A DNA stretch of 61,067 nt from Verrucomicrobiales bacterium (GTDB lineage: Bacteria; Verrucomicrobiota; Verrucomicrobiia; Verrucomicrobiales; DEV007): the NCBI GenBank assembly GCA_024638765.1, contig JAHEJT010000009.1, positions 1 through 61,067 on the forward strand, in the 5' to 3' direction. This document shows, in pieces, positions 17,340-27,178 of the stretch. The position numbers and the translations under genes were made by a program. Within the stretch, counting starts at the first letter, position 1. The number at the start of each line of letters is the position of its first letter. The notes beneath the pieces are model-generated. The model had not been told where the DNA came from, searched no databases, and worked only from the letters and a program-made list of their open reading frames with translations.

Positions 17340-19136
17340 TCAGGAGGAGGGAAGATTACGAAGGACCTCCATGACCGTTTCTTTTTCCGCGGCTGGGACA
17401 TTCGAGTGCCGCATTGTCCGCGTGCTTCCATAAAGAAGATATTCGGCGCCGGAACGCAGGGTCTCCCATTCGCGCGCATCGGGAAGCGCGTCACTGCCGG
17501 CGTCGTCCGTGGTTTCGTGGTCGCGTTCCCAGGTTTCGATCGCGGCGAGCGTTTCCCGGTAAAACTCTTCCCGGGAGAGTGATTCCGATTCGAGGCGATT
17601 AAGAATGTCGGAGTAGGAGCGGGGAGCAAGCTCGGCGGCGCGCCTGGCTTCCCATTCCCGGTATCGGCGGCGCGCTCCGATTCCCATGATGGCGACGAGG
17701 GCCAGGGCGGGGACGGATTGGGCCGCCCAGAACGCTTTGGAACGCAGGATGGGGACTCTTTGGAACGCGAGCGCGGGCATGGTCGTCTTGATGTGGAGAA
17801 TATCGTCCATGGCTTCCTCCGGCCGGAGGCGGCGTTCCGGGACGGGGCCGGGAGTATCCGGGGAACCGGGAGATTCCACCGAGGCGGGGCTCGCTTCCGG
17901 GCGGAAGTCGGCGGTGACCTCGATGGGGATGGGATCGGAGGTGCGGGTAACGTATCGTTCCTCCTCCGGATCGAAGTAAGAAAAGCGGAAGGGAGGAATT
18001 TGCCGATGGCGCTGGAGCGGGATGATCACCTGGCTGAACGCGATCCTGCCGATGGTGAGACCATCCGAGAGTTGCTTGGAAATCTCGCGGGAAGGATAGA
18101 GTTTCCACCCTTCCTCCGAAGTGATCATGGGAGAGGCCAGCGAGTCGAAGTTCCCGACACCGGTGATTTCAAAATCGACGGAGATGGGATCGCCGCTGGC
18201 AAGTTTTGCCGGCGACGCGCTGTGCCTGAGCGAGAACACGCCCACGGTTCCCGTGAAATCGGCGGGGCGACCTTTTTCGGGGAGGGGTTTGACGGTAAGA
18301 TTGAAGCTGTTGCTGGTGAGATTGGCTCGCCGGGATCGGCGGAAGAAGCTGGGCACCCGGGTATCATAGTTTTGCGCTTCGAAATAGGTGCAAGGCAGGG
18401 TGCATGGGCCCACGGTGATCGTGCCGGCGGCGATGGCAAAAAGGGATGTCTCCAGTGTCAGCGTGGAATAAATCTTACCCTGGACTTCCGTGATGCCCTG
18501 GCGCGGGCTGTTGGGAAACCTCTTTATGACCAGGTTTTCGCGTTTGATGTCCGGTTGACCGACGCCACTGATGGTGTTGCGGCCGCGGACGAAGAGCGTC
18601 AGTTCGAGGGGGATGACTTCGCCGACCCAGAGTTCGCTCTTCGGTGTCTGAATCCTGAGGAATGCGGCCTCCAGATTGGATTCGCCTGCGTCGGGCACAT
18701 TTGGTTGCGCAGTGCGCGCGGGTAGGACAAGAAGTTCCTGGGCCTCGGTTTTCAGCACCTGGTTCTGGATACGGATTTCCACCTCGGGGATGGTAAAGCG
18801 GCCCTCTCGAATGGGGGTCACCGCATAGATATAGGAGATGACGCCGGTCGAACGGCCGTTGAGAATCCGCTGGGTGGCGTTGTACCCCATGTGTTGGATT
18901 TGCAGGCCGGGCGCCGTGATTTGGGGCGGGGTCGCGTTCCGCATGGCGCCGGAAATTTCGATGGTAAAGGTCGTGCGTTCTCCCAACGCGATCTTGCGCG
19001 GATCCAGAATGGCAGTTGCCTTGAGTTGCTGCTGCGCCGACGCCGGGTAGGGCAACAGCGGGGTGGATACTGCCGCGAGAGAAAGCAGCAGCAGGACAAA
19101 GGCGCGATAGGAATGACAGTGGCTTGAAGAGTTCAC
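17340..19136 (-). CDS. batD: BatD-like protein
   Basis: A 598-residue exported protein with a signal peptide (leader to about residue 34, ending ASAQQ), then a series of beta-sandwich segments (SGVGQPDIKRENLVIKRFP, EVIPLELTLFVRG, FRFSYFDPEEERYV) and one transmembrane helix near 480-500. This is the BatD/oxygen-tolerance family layout. The start ATG overlaps the stop of the BatB/C gene by 4 bp (19133-19136). Bat proteins act as a membrane VWA/TPR complex. The exact role of BatD is not known. Confidence 0.88.
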   Translation of the reverse strand: MNSSSHCHSYRAFVLLLLSLAAVSTPLLPYPASAQQQLKATAILDPRKIALGERTTFTIEISGAMRNATPPQITAPGLQIQHMGYNATQRILNGRSTGVISYIYAVTPIREGRFTIPEVEIRIQNQVLKTEAQELLVLPARTAQPNVPDAGESNLEAAFLRIQTPKSELWVGEVIPLELTLFVRGRNTISGVGQPDIKRENLVIKRFPNSPRQGITEVQGKIYSTLTLETSLFAIAAGTITVGPCTLPCTYFEAQNYDTRVPSFFRRSRRANLTSNSFNLTVKPLPEKGRPADFTGTVGVFSLRHSASPAKLASGDPISVDFEITGVGNFDSLASPMITSEEGWKLYPSREISKQLSDGLTIGRIAFSQVIIPLQRHRQIPPFRFSYFDPEEERYVTRTSDPIPIEVTADFRPEASPASVESPGSPDTPGPVPERRLRPEEAMDDILHIKTTMPALAFQRVPILRSKAFWAAQSVPALALVAIMGIGARRRYREWEARRAAELAPRSYSDILNRLESESLSREEFYRETLAAIETWERDHETTDDAGSDALPDAREWETLRSGAEYLLYGSTRTMRHSNVPAAEKETVMEVLRNLPSS

Positions 19137-21118
19137 CAGTTCTTAAACGCCCGGTCGGGGCTGGGAGGCACGAGGGGGCGGACGTTGAGATCTTCATCCG
19201 CGAGACTGCGTAATATCTGTCGTGCTTGAGATCTTGTAAATCCCGTTTCCGGGTGCGGTTGTTCCTCGGGCTGCATTCCGCCTTCGCGCTGTTCGGGAGG
19301 CTGATCCGCGTCGGCCTGCAATTGGCCCTCCGGGGTTTCTCCTTCTTCCACGGGTTCCGATTGATTCTGTTGTTGCTCTTGCTGGTCCTGCCCCTGGTTC
19401 TGCCGTTCTTGTTCTTCGCTTTCGGAATCTCCCTCGCTTTGGTCGCGATCTTTCTGCTCCTGCTCCTGCTCCTGGTCCCCGCTCTTGCCCTCGTTCTCTC
19501 CTTTGCCCTGATTTTGCTGATTCTGATCCTGCTGTTGCTGATCCTGGGACTGGTTCTCTTGCTGCTGTTGATCCTCCTGCTGTTGTTGCTGTTGTTGAAG
19601 TTCCTCGATGCGTTTCTTCACGAGATCCAGATTGTACTGCGCGTCTTCGTTCTCAGGATCCAGTGCCAGGGCTGCTTCATAATGTTCCACCGCGCTGCCC
19701 CATTGCACGAGGGCCTCCGCCGGTTTTTCGAGACGGGCTTCGCCCTCGCGGTAAAGCGCGTTGCCGAGGCCGTAATGGACGCGTTCCTGCGTTTCCGCTT
19801 TCTCGGATAAGAGCGCATTACCGTAAGACCGGATCGCCTGTTGGAAATCGCCGACCTTGTAAGAGGCCGAACCGGCGCCGTAATGTACCTCCGCTTGATC
19901 TTCAAAGATCTGCGATTCTTCCAGCGCTTCCCGGTATTTGCCGAAGGCCTCACGGTATTTCTCATCGCCGTAAAGCAGCGAGGCGTCGCGGGCGGGTCCG
20001 GCGGTGCCCTTCATCGGGAGCAACGTGAGGGCGCAGGCAATTGCCGATGCAGAGGCGGATTGTGCGGGAGAGACGCGGCGCGGGCGGCGGGCAGAAAAAG
20101 ATTCCGGCAGGGCGATTCTCCGGGGCACCAGGGAAAGGAAAAGCGCGATGATACCCGCGGCGAGAGGCCAGCGGTATCGTTCGATCGGTTTGCGAATGGT
20201 TTTACTTTCCTCGGTGGTGGCGTCGAGCTGGTCGAGCGCGCGGGAGACGACTTTCTTCACGGACCCCGTGGAGTCGAGGCTCAAGTAAACGCCACCGTGC
20301 TCTTGCGCGTATTTTTTGAGGGCATCGGGATCGAGGCGCGAACGCACGATCTTGCCATCGGCATCCTCCATGAATTTTCCGGGAGTCTTGGCATCGGGAT
20401 CCGGAATGATGGCGCCGCCCGTGGTTCCGACGCCAACTGCAACCAGGGTCATCTGGATTTCGCTGGGATCTACGGCGGGATCGGCCGCCGCGGGCCCTGT
20501 CTCGAGGTCTTCGCCGTCGCTGAAGAGGATGAGGGCGTTGTTTTGGCTCCCGGATTTGGCGAAGGTTTTTCTGGCGAGCGCGATCGCCCTTCCGATGTTG
20601 GTGCCGCCCCGGGGGATGATGTGGGTATCGAGTTGGGTGATGGATTCCACCACGGCCTCGTGATCGACGGTCAGCGGGGCCTGGAGAAAACTGGTGCCGG
20701 CGAAAGCGATGAGGCCGATGCGGTCTTTGGGAAGGAAGGCCACGAGATCCTGCGAGGTGAGCTGGGCGCGGGCAAGCCGGCTGGGTTGGACGTCATCCGC
20801 CAGCATGCTGCGGGAAGTGTCGATGGCGATGATGAGGTTGCGTCCCTCGGAGAGGAGTTTTTCTTCCTGGAGCCCGAACTGGGGCCGGGCCAGGGCGAGA
20901 AGTAAGCAGGCGAGGGCGAAGAGTTGCACGCCGAATTGTCCCCAATGCCGCCCGGTGCGTTCGCCCACAATCAAGTGAGGGCGCAGCCGGGAGGAGACCA
21001 GGGAGCCGACGGCTAGTTCACGAAAGCGCCGGCTCCTGAACCTCAGGATCAGCAGCGGGATCAGGGCCAGGATCAGGTAAAGCCAGACGGGCTGGGCGAA
21101 GGTGATAGACTCGTTCAA
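19133..21118 (-). CDS. BatB-BatC fusion: membrane VWA protein with TPR and Gln-rich tail
   Basis: The 661-residue protein joins two usual Bat components. Residues 1-330 are BatB: two N-terminal helices, a VWA domain with a MIDAS motif (AIDTSRSM, D-x-S-x-S), LILFSDGEDLETG, and a closing helix. Residues about 385-500 hold TPR units (ESQIFEDQAEVHYGAGSASY, QERVHYGLGNALYREGEA), the BatC part. A strongly biased tail of Gln, Glu and Asp runs about 510-620, and a conserved-looking end (QARQILRSLADEDLNVRP) follows. Separate BatB and BatC genes are usual elsewhere, and fusions occur in the wider group. It overlaps batD by 4 bp. Confidence 0.88.
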   Translation of the reverse strand: MNESITFAQPVWLYLILALIPLLILRFRSRRFRELAVGSLVSSRLRPHLIVGERTGRHWGQFGVQLFALACLLLALARPQFGLQEEKLLSEGRNLIIAIDTSRSMLADDVQPSRLARAQLTSQDLVAFLPKDRIGLIAFAGTSFLQAPLTVDHEAVVESITQLDTHIIPRGGTNIGRAIALARKTFAKSGSQNNALILFSDGEDLETGPAAADPAVDPSEIQMTLVAVGVGTTGGAIIPDPDAKTPGKFMEDADGKIVRSRLDPDALKKYAQEHGGVYLSLDSTGSVKKVVSRALDQLDATTEESKTIRKPIERYRWPLAAGIIALFLSLVPRRIALPESFSARRPRRVSPAQSASASAIACALTLLPMKGTAGPARDASLLYGDEKYREAFGKYREALEESQIFEDQAEVHYGAGSASYKVGDFQQAIRSYGNALLSEKAETQERVHYGLGNALYREGEARLEKPAEALVQWGSAVEHYEAALALDPENEDAQYNLDLVKKRIEELQQQQQQQEDQQQQENQSQDQQQQDQNQQNQGKGENEGKSGDQEQEQEQKDRDQSEGDSESEEQERQNQGQDQQEQQQNQSEPVEEGETPEGQLQADADQPPEQREGGMQPEEQPHPETGFTRSQARQILRSLADEDLNVRPLVPPSPDRAFKNW

Positions 21119-21147
21119 AGGACAGATGGCGCGTTTTCTCTAAGGGG

Positions 21148-21312
21148 AAATGACGAATGACGAATCACGAATGACCAAAGAATGTCGAAATCGGAAATCC
21201 GAATTCCAGAGGGCTGCGCTGGCAATTGGAGGCGTGGACGGGACATGGTCAATTCTGGCTTCGGGCTTGGGAATTCTTTCGTCATTGGGTATTTCGTCAT
21301 TAGACATTCTTT
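21148..21312. repeat. Repeat family G inserted between batA and batB/C
   Basis: AATGACGAATGACGAATCAC, AATGACCAAAG and TCCGAATTCC occur on the left, GGGAATTCTTTCGTCATTGG and TTTCGTCATTAGACATTC on the right. The two halves are partly complementary. It lies in the 197-bp gap inside an otherwise tightly packed operon, ending only a few bases from the batA stop. Confidence 0.8.
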
Positions 21313-21315
21313 CCG

Positions 21316-22305
21316 TCAGGGCAAAGTCCGCGCAAAGGTGTCGCGGGCGATGAAGAGGAAGAGACCGGTGAAGAATGCGGTGCCGAGGAGCCAGGGGAAG
21401 AGGTCTTTCGCTTCCACGGAGGTATGACGGCTGATCTCGGTTTTTTCAAGTTTATCGATGATTCCAAAGATACGTTTCAAGCTCGAGGTATCCTGGGCGC
21501 GGAAATAGGCGCCCTCAGAGATCGTTGCGATGTCTTTAAGCGTATCTTCGTCGAATTCCTGGCGGATTACGGCGGTTCCGGAGGGCATGGGAATCATGTG
21601 CTCGCCGTGGGTGCCCACGGCGATGGTGTAAACTTTGATTCCGAGCGTCTTGGCGAGCTGGGCCGCGGTGCGCGGAGTGAGATTTCCGGAGTTATTGGCG
21701 CCGTCGGTGAGGAGGACCACGACTTTACTGGCGGCCTCGCGTTTATCGAGCCGGCGCGCGCTGGCGGCGACCGCCGATCCGATGGCGGTGCCGTCCTCCA
21801 CGATCCCAATCTTGACGCGCTCCATGCTGTCCAGGAGCCAGTTGTGATCCAGGGTCAGAGGACTGGCCAGGTAAGGGCGGCCGGCGAACGCGACGATGCC
21901 GATGCGGTCGTGCGGCCGTCCCTGGATGAATTCGCGCATCACCTTCTTGGCTGCCTGCAGCCGGGTGACGCGGGTGCCGCTGACGGTGAAATCCTCCACC
22001 AGCATCGAGCGTGAGATATCGATGGCGGCGATCATTTCCACGCCGCTTTCCTTGATGGTTTCCGTGACCTTGAGAGTTTGCGGGCGCGCCATTCCGAAGA
22101 TGGTGAGAGTCAGCGGGAGCAGGATCCAGGAAAAGCGGAGCCCGCTGATGCTGGCACGCACGGGGGTGCCGATCTGACGCGCGATATGCAGGGACGAAAA
22201 CGCCACCGCGGCCCTGGCGCCATGGCGCCCCTGCAGCAGAAGCACTGCCGGGACCAGCAGTAGCAGCAGAAAGTACCAGGGGTCTGCGAAAACAAATTTA
22301 TCCAT
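21316..22305 (-). CDS. batA: BatA-like membrane VWA protein
   Basis: A 329-residue protein with N-terminal hydrophobic segments (8-25, 57-75), a VWA domain with MIDAS AAIDISRSMLVEDF and the VVLLTDGANNSG strand, and a C-terminal helix (LLGTAFFTGLFLFIARDTF). This is the BatA type. It overlaps the DUF4381 gene by 8 bp and is separated from batB/C by a repeat insertion. Confidence 0.9.
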   Translation of the reverse strand: MDKFVFADPWYFLLLLLVPAVLLLQGRHGARAAVAFSSLHIARQIGTPVRASISGLRFSWILLPLTLTIFGMARPQTLKVTETIKESGVEMIAAIDISRSMLVEDFTVSGTRVTRLQAAKKVMREFIQGRPHDRIGIVAFAGRPYLASPLTLDHNWLLDSMERVKIGIVEDGTAIGSAVAASARRLDKREAASKVVVLLTDGANNSGNLTPRTAAQLAKTLGIKVYTIAVGTHGEHMIPMPSGTAVIRQEFDEDTLKDIATISEGAYFRAQDTSSLKRIFGIIDKLEKTEISRHTSVEAKDLFPWLLGTAFFTGLFLFIARDTFARTLP

Positions 22306-22831
22306 GGGCGAGGGCGTCGGAATCGTCTTTCACAATGCTGCGTGCTTCCTCGAGGAGGGGCAGCGCATTGTCTCGGGCGTCCGGGACACAACTGTATTTC
22401 ACGCTATCACAGCTCGCGAAGAAATTCTCCAATCGAGTCTGGAGCTGTTCGGGAATAATGCCGGTGGCGTTGGTTTCCAGGCGCCTCAGGAATTCCTCTG
22501 AAGTTTCGAAGAGCAAAGGGTCGCGATAGAGTCGGTGCACGAATTCCTTGATCACATTGGAGACACGGACACCGAGTTCGTTGGGAGTCAGTTCGTCGAG
22601 ACCCTCCCGGACGCGGTCGAGTTCGGCGAGCGCAAGTTCCCGGGGTTGGGGAGTGGGCGTGGCGGGCGCTTGTTGCCGTCGCATCCGCCGCAGTAAGAGA
22701 AACCCGAGGCCGCCGACAGCGATCAGCGCGAAGCAGACCCACGCGACCATGAGCACGATCTGCAGGACATCCGGCAGTTCCGGGGGCGGGACGATGTCGC
22801 GGATGTCGGGCGGCGCAGGTTCCGGGTTCAC
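22298..22831 (-). CDS. DUF4381-like membrane protein of the Bat operon
   Basis: A 177-residue protein with one transmembrane helix (about 25-46, LQIVLMVAWVCFALIAVGG) and a cytoplasmic domain containing RVSNVIKEFVHRLYRDPLLFETSEEFLRR. DUF4381-type proteins usually sit between DUF58 and BatA genes, as here. The gene overlaps batA by 8 bp. Confidence 0.78.
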   Translation of the reverse strand: MNPEPAPPDIRDIVPPPELPDVLQIVLMVAWVCFALIAVGGLGFLLLRRMRRQQAPATPTPQPRELALAELDRVREGLDELTPNELGVRVSNVIKEFVHRLYRDPLLFETSEEFLRRLETNATGIIPEQLQTRLENFFASCDSVKYSCVPDARDNALPLLEEARSIVKDDSDALAHG

Positions 22832-22965
22832 GATTTAGGGTTCTCAGTTCTCGGTGCTCAGTTCTCTGTGCTCCGTTGGGCGTTACTGTTTAAACGTAAT
22901 TCGTAATCCGGGGAAGTCTTGGACTTTGGGGCGGGTGGGGGGAATCGTGCGATGGGGTGTTGAGG

Positions 22966-23001
22966 GAGATCCTTCGACTCGCAAGCTCGCTCAGGATGAC
23001 A
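22966..23001. repeat. Repeat family E, single copy
   Basis: GGAGATCCTTCGACTCGC, then GCTCGCTCAGGATGACA. It matches the inverted copies near 32.6-32.8 kb and 35.1-35.3 kb. It lies in the 207-bp gap between the DUF4381 and DUF58 genes, where no gene is seen. Confidence 0.85.
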
Positions 23002-23038
23002 GAGGGGTGGTATCTTGTTTCTGAACACTGCACGGGCG

Positions 23039-24019
23039 TCACGCCCGTATCCCTTCCCGGCGTTTGAAGAAGGCGTGAAGGGCGGGGAGATAATCCCGGT
23101 CGGTTTGCAGGTCAATCTTATCAATGGAGAGACGCTGAAAAAGAGTGTCGAGGCGATCCTGGTGTTCCTCTTGCAGTTTGGCGTAGCGGGTGCGCGCCGA
23201 CTTGCTGGAGGTATCGATCTCGATTTGCTCGCCCGTTTCCGGGTCGTGAAAGCGGACCGACCCCACCCGCGGCAGCTCCCACTCGTTGGGATCGCTGATC
23301 TGCAATGCCACCACGTCGTGCTTGATGCTGGCGGGCTTCAGTAACTGGGAGAAATCGTCGCAGATGAAATCCGAGACCAGGAAGACCAGCGATCGTTTGG
23401 AGACACTTCGGACCAGCAATTCGAGGGCGCGACTGGGGTCGGTGCGGGGTCGTTTGGGCGTGGCATAAAGGATTTCGCGGATGCAGCGCAGGATGTGGGA
23501 CGCGTCCTTGCGCGGCGGCAGATAGAACTCGACCTCGTCGGTAAAGAGAATGAGGCCGACCTTGTCTTTGTTCTGGAGCGCGCTGAACGCCAGCAGGGCG
23601 GCGACTTCGGCGGCGAGTTCGCGCTTGCTGAGGTCCTGGCTTCCGTAATCGCCCGAGGGACTGATGTCGACCGCGAGGAAGACGGTGAGTTCGCGTTCCT
23701 CGGCGAACTTTTTGATGTATGGCGTGCCCAAGCGGGCGGTGACGTGCCAGTCGATGGAGCGGACTTCGTCGCCGTGCTGGTATTCGCGGAAGTCGTCGAA
23801 ATCGATGCCTTCGCCTTTGAAGACGGAATGGTATTCGCCGCCCACCGATTCGCGCACCATGCCGCGGGTCTTCAGCTCGATGCGGCGGATCTTCTTGAGG
23901 ATGTGCGAGATGTCGTCCTCGGCGGCTTCCGCCACCGCTAAGGCTTCGTCGGGCCGGTCGCCGGCGACGTTCTCGGTTCCCTTCGACAGGCTCAGGGCGG
24001 GCTCGGGTTCAGGGTTCAC
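23039..24019 (-). CDS. DUF58 domain protein (VWA-like)
   Basis: A 326-residue cytoplasmic protein. The DUF58 signature is visible (DFDDFREYQHGDEVRSIDWH, then VTARLGTPYIKKFAEERELT), followed by a degenerate VWA-like core (VFLAVDISPSGDYG) and DKVGLILFTDEVEFYLPP. In MoxR/Bat systems the DUF58 protein partners with the MoxR AAA ATPase. No moxR gene is in this window. The start ATG overlaps the stop of the preceding 68-residue gene by 4 bp, so it is co-transcribed with the nucleotidyltransferase pair. Confidence 0.92.
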   Translation of the reverse strand: MNPEPEPALSLSKGTENVAGDRPDEALAVAEAAEDDISHILKKIRRIELKTRGMVRESVGGEYHSVFKGEGIDFDDFREYQHGDEVRSIDWHVTARLGTPYIKKFAEERELTVFLAVDISPSGDYGSQDLSKRELAAEVAALLAFSALQNKDKVGLILFTDEVEFYLPPRKDASHILRCIREILYATPKRPRTDPSRALELLVRSVSKRSLVFLVSDFICDDFSQLLKPASIKHDVVALQISDPNEWELPRVGSVRFHDPETGEQIEIDTSSKSARTRYAKLQEEHQDRLDTLFQRLSIDKIDLQTDRDYLPALHAFFKRREGIRA

Positions 24020-24222
24020 GGTTTCTCGTTCGGGAGCGTGAAGCGGGCGTCGACGGGGCAGCGCTGCGGGTCGGCGAGGATGTGTTCGAGCCGGCCCGCC
24101 TCGAGAAGGCGCCGCCGGTTTTCGGCAAGCCAGGCACGGTAATCGCGCGCCGAGAGAGGTTTCGGAGGGAGATCGGGGATCTCGAACTGAGGGAGATCGA
24201 AAGATTTTGCGGCGTCCGGCAT
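24016..24222 (-). CDS. Small protein between a nucleotidyltransferase-like gene and DUF58
   Basis: The ATG at 24220-24222 opens a 68-residue protein (MPDAAKSFDLPQFEIPDLPP, then SARDYRAWLAENRRRLLEAG, ending ARFTLPNEKP). It begins 19 bp after the nucleotidyltransferase-like stop and its own stop overlaps the DUF58 start by 4 bp. No known family is recognised. Placement suggests a small partner of the upstream nucleotidyltransferase-like protein. The alternative, longer frame over the same bases is not supported. Confidence 0.7.
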   Translation of the reverse strand: MPDAAKSFDLPQFEIPDLPPKPLSARDYRAWLAENRRRLLEAGRLEHILADPQRCPVDARFTLPNEKP

Positions 24223-24241
24223 GTGATTGGTTCGGCAGGGA

Positions 24242-24772
24242 TCAGAGCAGAACCTTGAGCTTTGAATAAACACCCTGGGGGCCGTGCGCGCGACAGATTT
24301 CCTCGAGTTCCTCAGGGGCAAGCGCCTCGGAACGGGCGCGGAGCAGCTCTGTGATGTCGCCGAGATCGCGGGCCTCGCGCTTCGGGTCGTTGCGGATGGC
24401 ATGGAGCTTGAGGGCGATGAAGTGGGCGGGCGAGGGGATGCGGAGTGCGGAAGCGCCGACTTTGGCGGGCGCACTGTCGGCATCCAGCTTTTCAAATGTC
24501 GACGGATCCACAAAGAGGACGTCGACATCCATGCGTTCGGCGGCGGGATGGCTGAAGCGTTGGAAGTTCTCGGTTTCGGCGACGGAGCCGTAACCTTCCG
24601 ACTCGATAAGGGTTGCGAGAGCGTCCTTATCGGTTTCGGCAATGAGGAGGTCGAGATCGAAGGTCTGCCTGGCCACACCCAGTTCCTGAAGGGCGTGGGC
24701 GCCGATGAGAAGAAGGGTCAGGCCCGATTCGGAAGCGAGGGCGGCGAGGGAATCGATGGGGTCTTTGGGCAT
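24242..24772 (-). CDS. Nucleotidyltransferase-fold protein (AbiEii-like)
   Basis: A 176-residue protein with an MNT-type nucleotidyltransferase pattern: LLLIGAHALQELGVAR (G-x-H-A), then TFDLDLLI (D-x-D), and MDVDVLFVDP supplying a third Asp. Proteins of this fold include AbiEii-type toxins and other transferases. It is followed by a small 68-residue gene, a layout that resembles two-gene toxin/antitoxin modules. A different function, such as partner of the DUF58/Bat complex, is equally possible. The activity is inferred only. Confidence 0.7.
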   Translation of the reverse strand: MPKDPIDSLAALASESGLTLLLIGAHALQELGVARQTFDLDLLIAETDKDALATLIESEGYGSVAETENFQRFSHPAAERMDVDVLFVDPSTFEKLDADSAPAKVGASALRIPSPAHFIALKLHAIRNDPKREARDLGDITELLRARSEALAPEELEEICRAHGPQGVYSKLKVLL

Positions 24773-24796
24773 GCGCGGATCAACCGATTTGATCGC

Positions 24797-24821
24797 GGCA
24801 ACGACGAAGCGTTGCCCTCCA
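24797..24821 (+). repeat. Repeat family A, single copy next to the thiC stop
   Basis: Stem GGCAACG/CGTTGCC with loop ACGAAG, then CTCCA. It ends two bases before the end of thiC (stop at 24824-24826 on the minus strand). Upstream words GATCAACCGATTTGATCGCG continue the similarity with the 9.1-kb copy. Confidence 0.88.
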
Positions 24822-24823
24822 CT

Positions 24824-26860
<2,037 letters not shown>

Positions 26861-26888
26861 GGAAATGATCGGCCGGAATCTGTGGTCG

Positions 26889-26984
26889 AGCTCCCTGCGG
26901 CGATATTAGTCGCATCAGGTTCGAAGGGTTCCCCGCGGATACAAAACGGGAATCTCAGCTGAATCGTTTCAGCACCCCTGTCAA
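26889..26984 (-). promoter_or_regulatory. TPP (thi-box) riboswitch aptamer
   Basis: On the minus strand the conserved TPP words occur in order: ACAGGGGTGC, then CTGAGAT, then ACCCTTCGAACCTGAT, and at the 3' side GCCGCAGGGAGCT. These match the consensus GGGGUGC...CUGAGA...ACCC-UUCGAACCUGAU...GGGA. It controls thiC, ahead of the terminator at 26817-26860. It is divergent from the lptF gene. Confidence 0.97.
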
Positions 26985-27178
26985 CTGGTTGATTGAAGAT
27001 GGGACCGGGAATGGGGCAAGTCAAGTGGGGAAGGAGGTGGCGGGCTGGGGGGATGGGATTGTTGGAATTCCGGGATTTCTGGCGGGTGTGCTTTTGGCAT
27101 TGCGCTTCTAATGGGGGTGCTGTTCATTGGCGGTCACTGGGGGGGAGGGCGCCGGCGGCGGCCCCCGCGGTGCAGACG

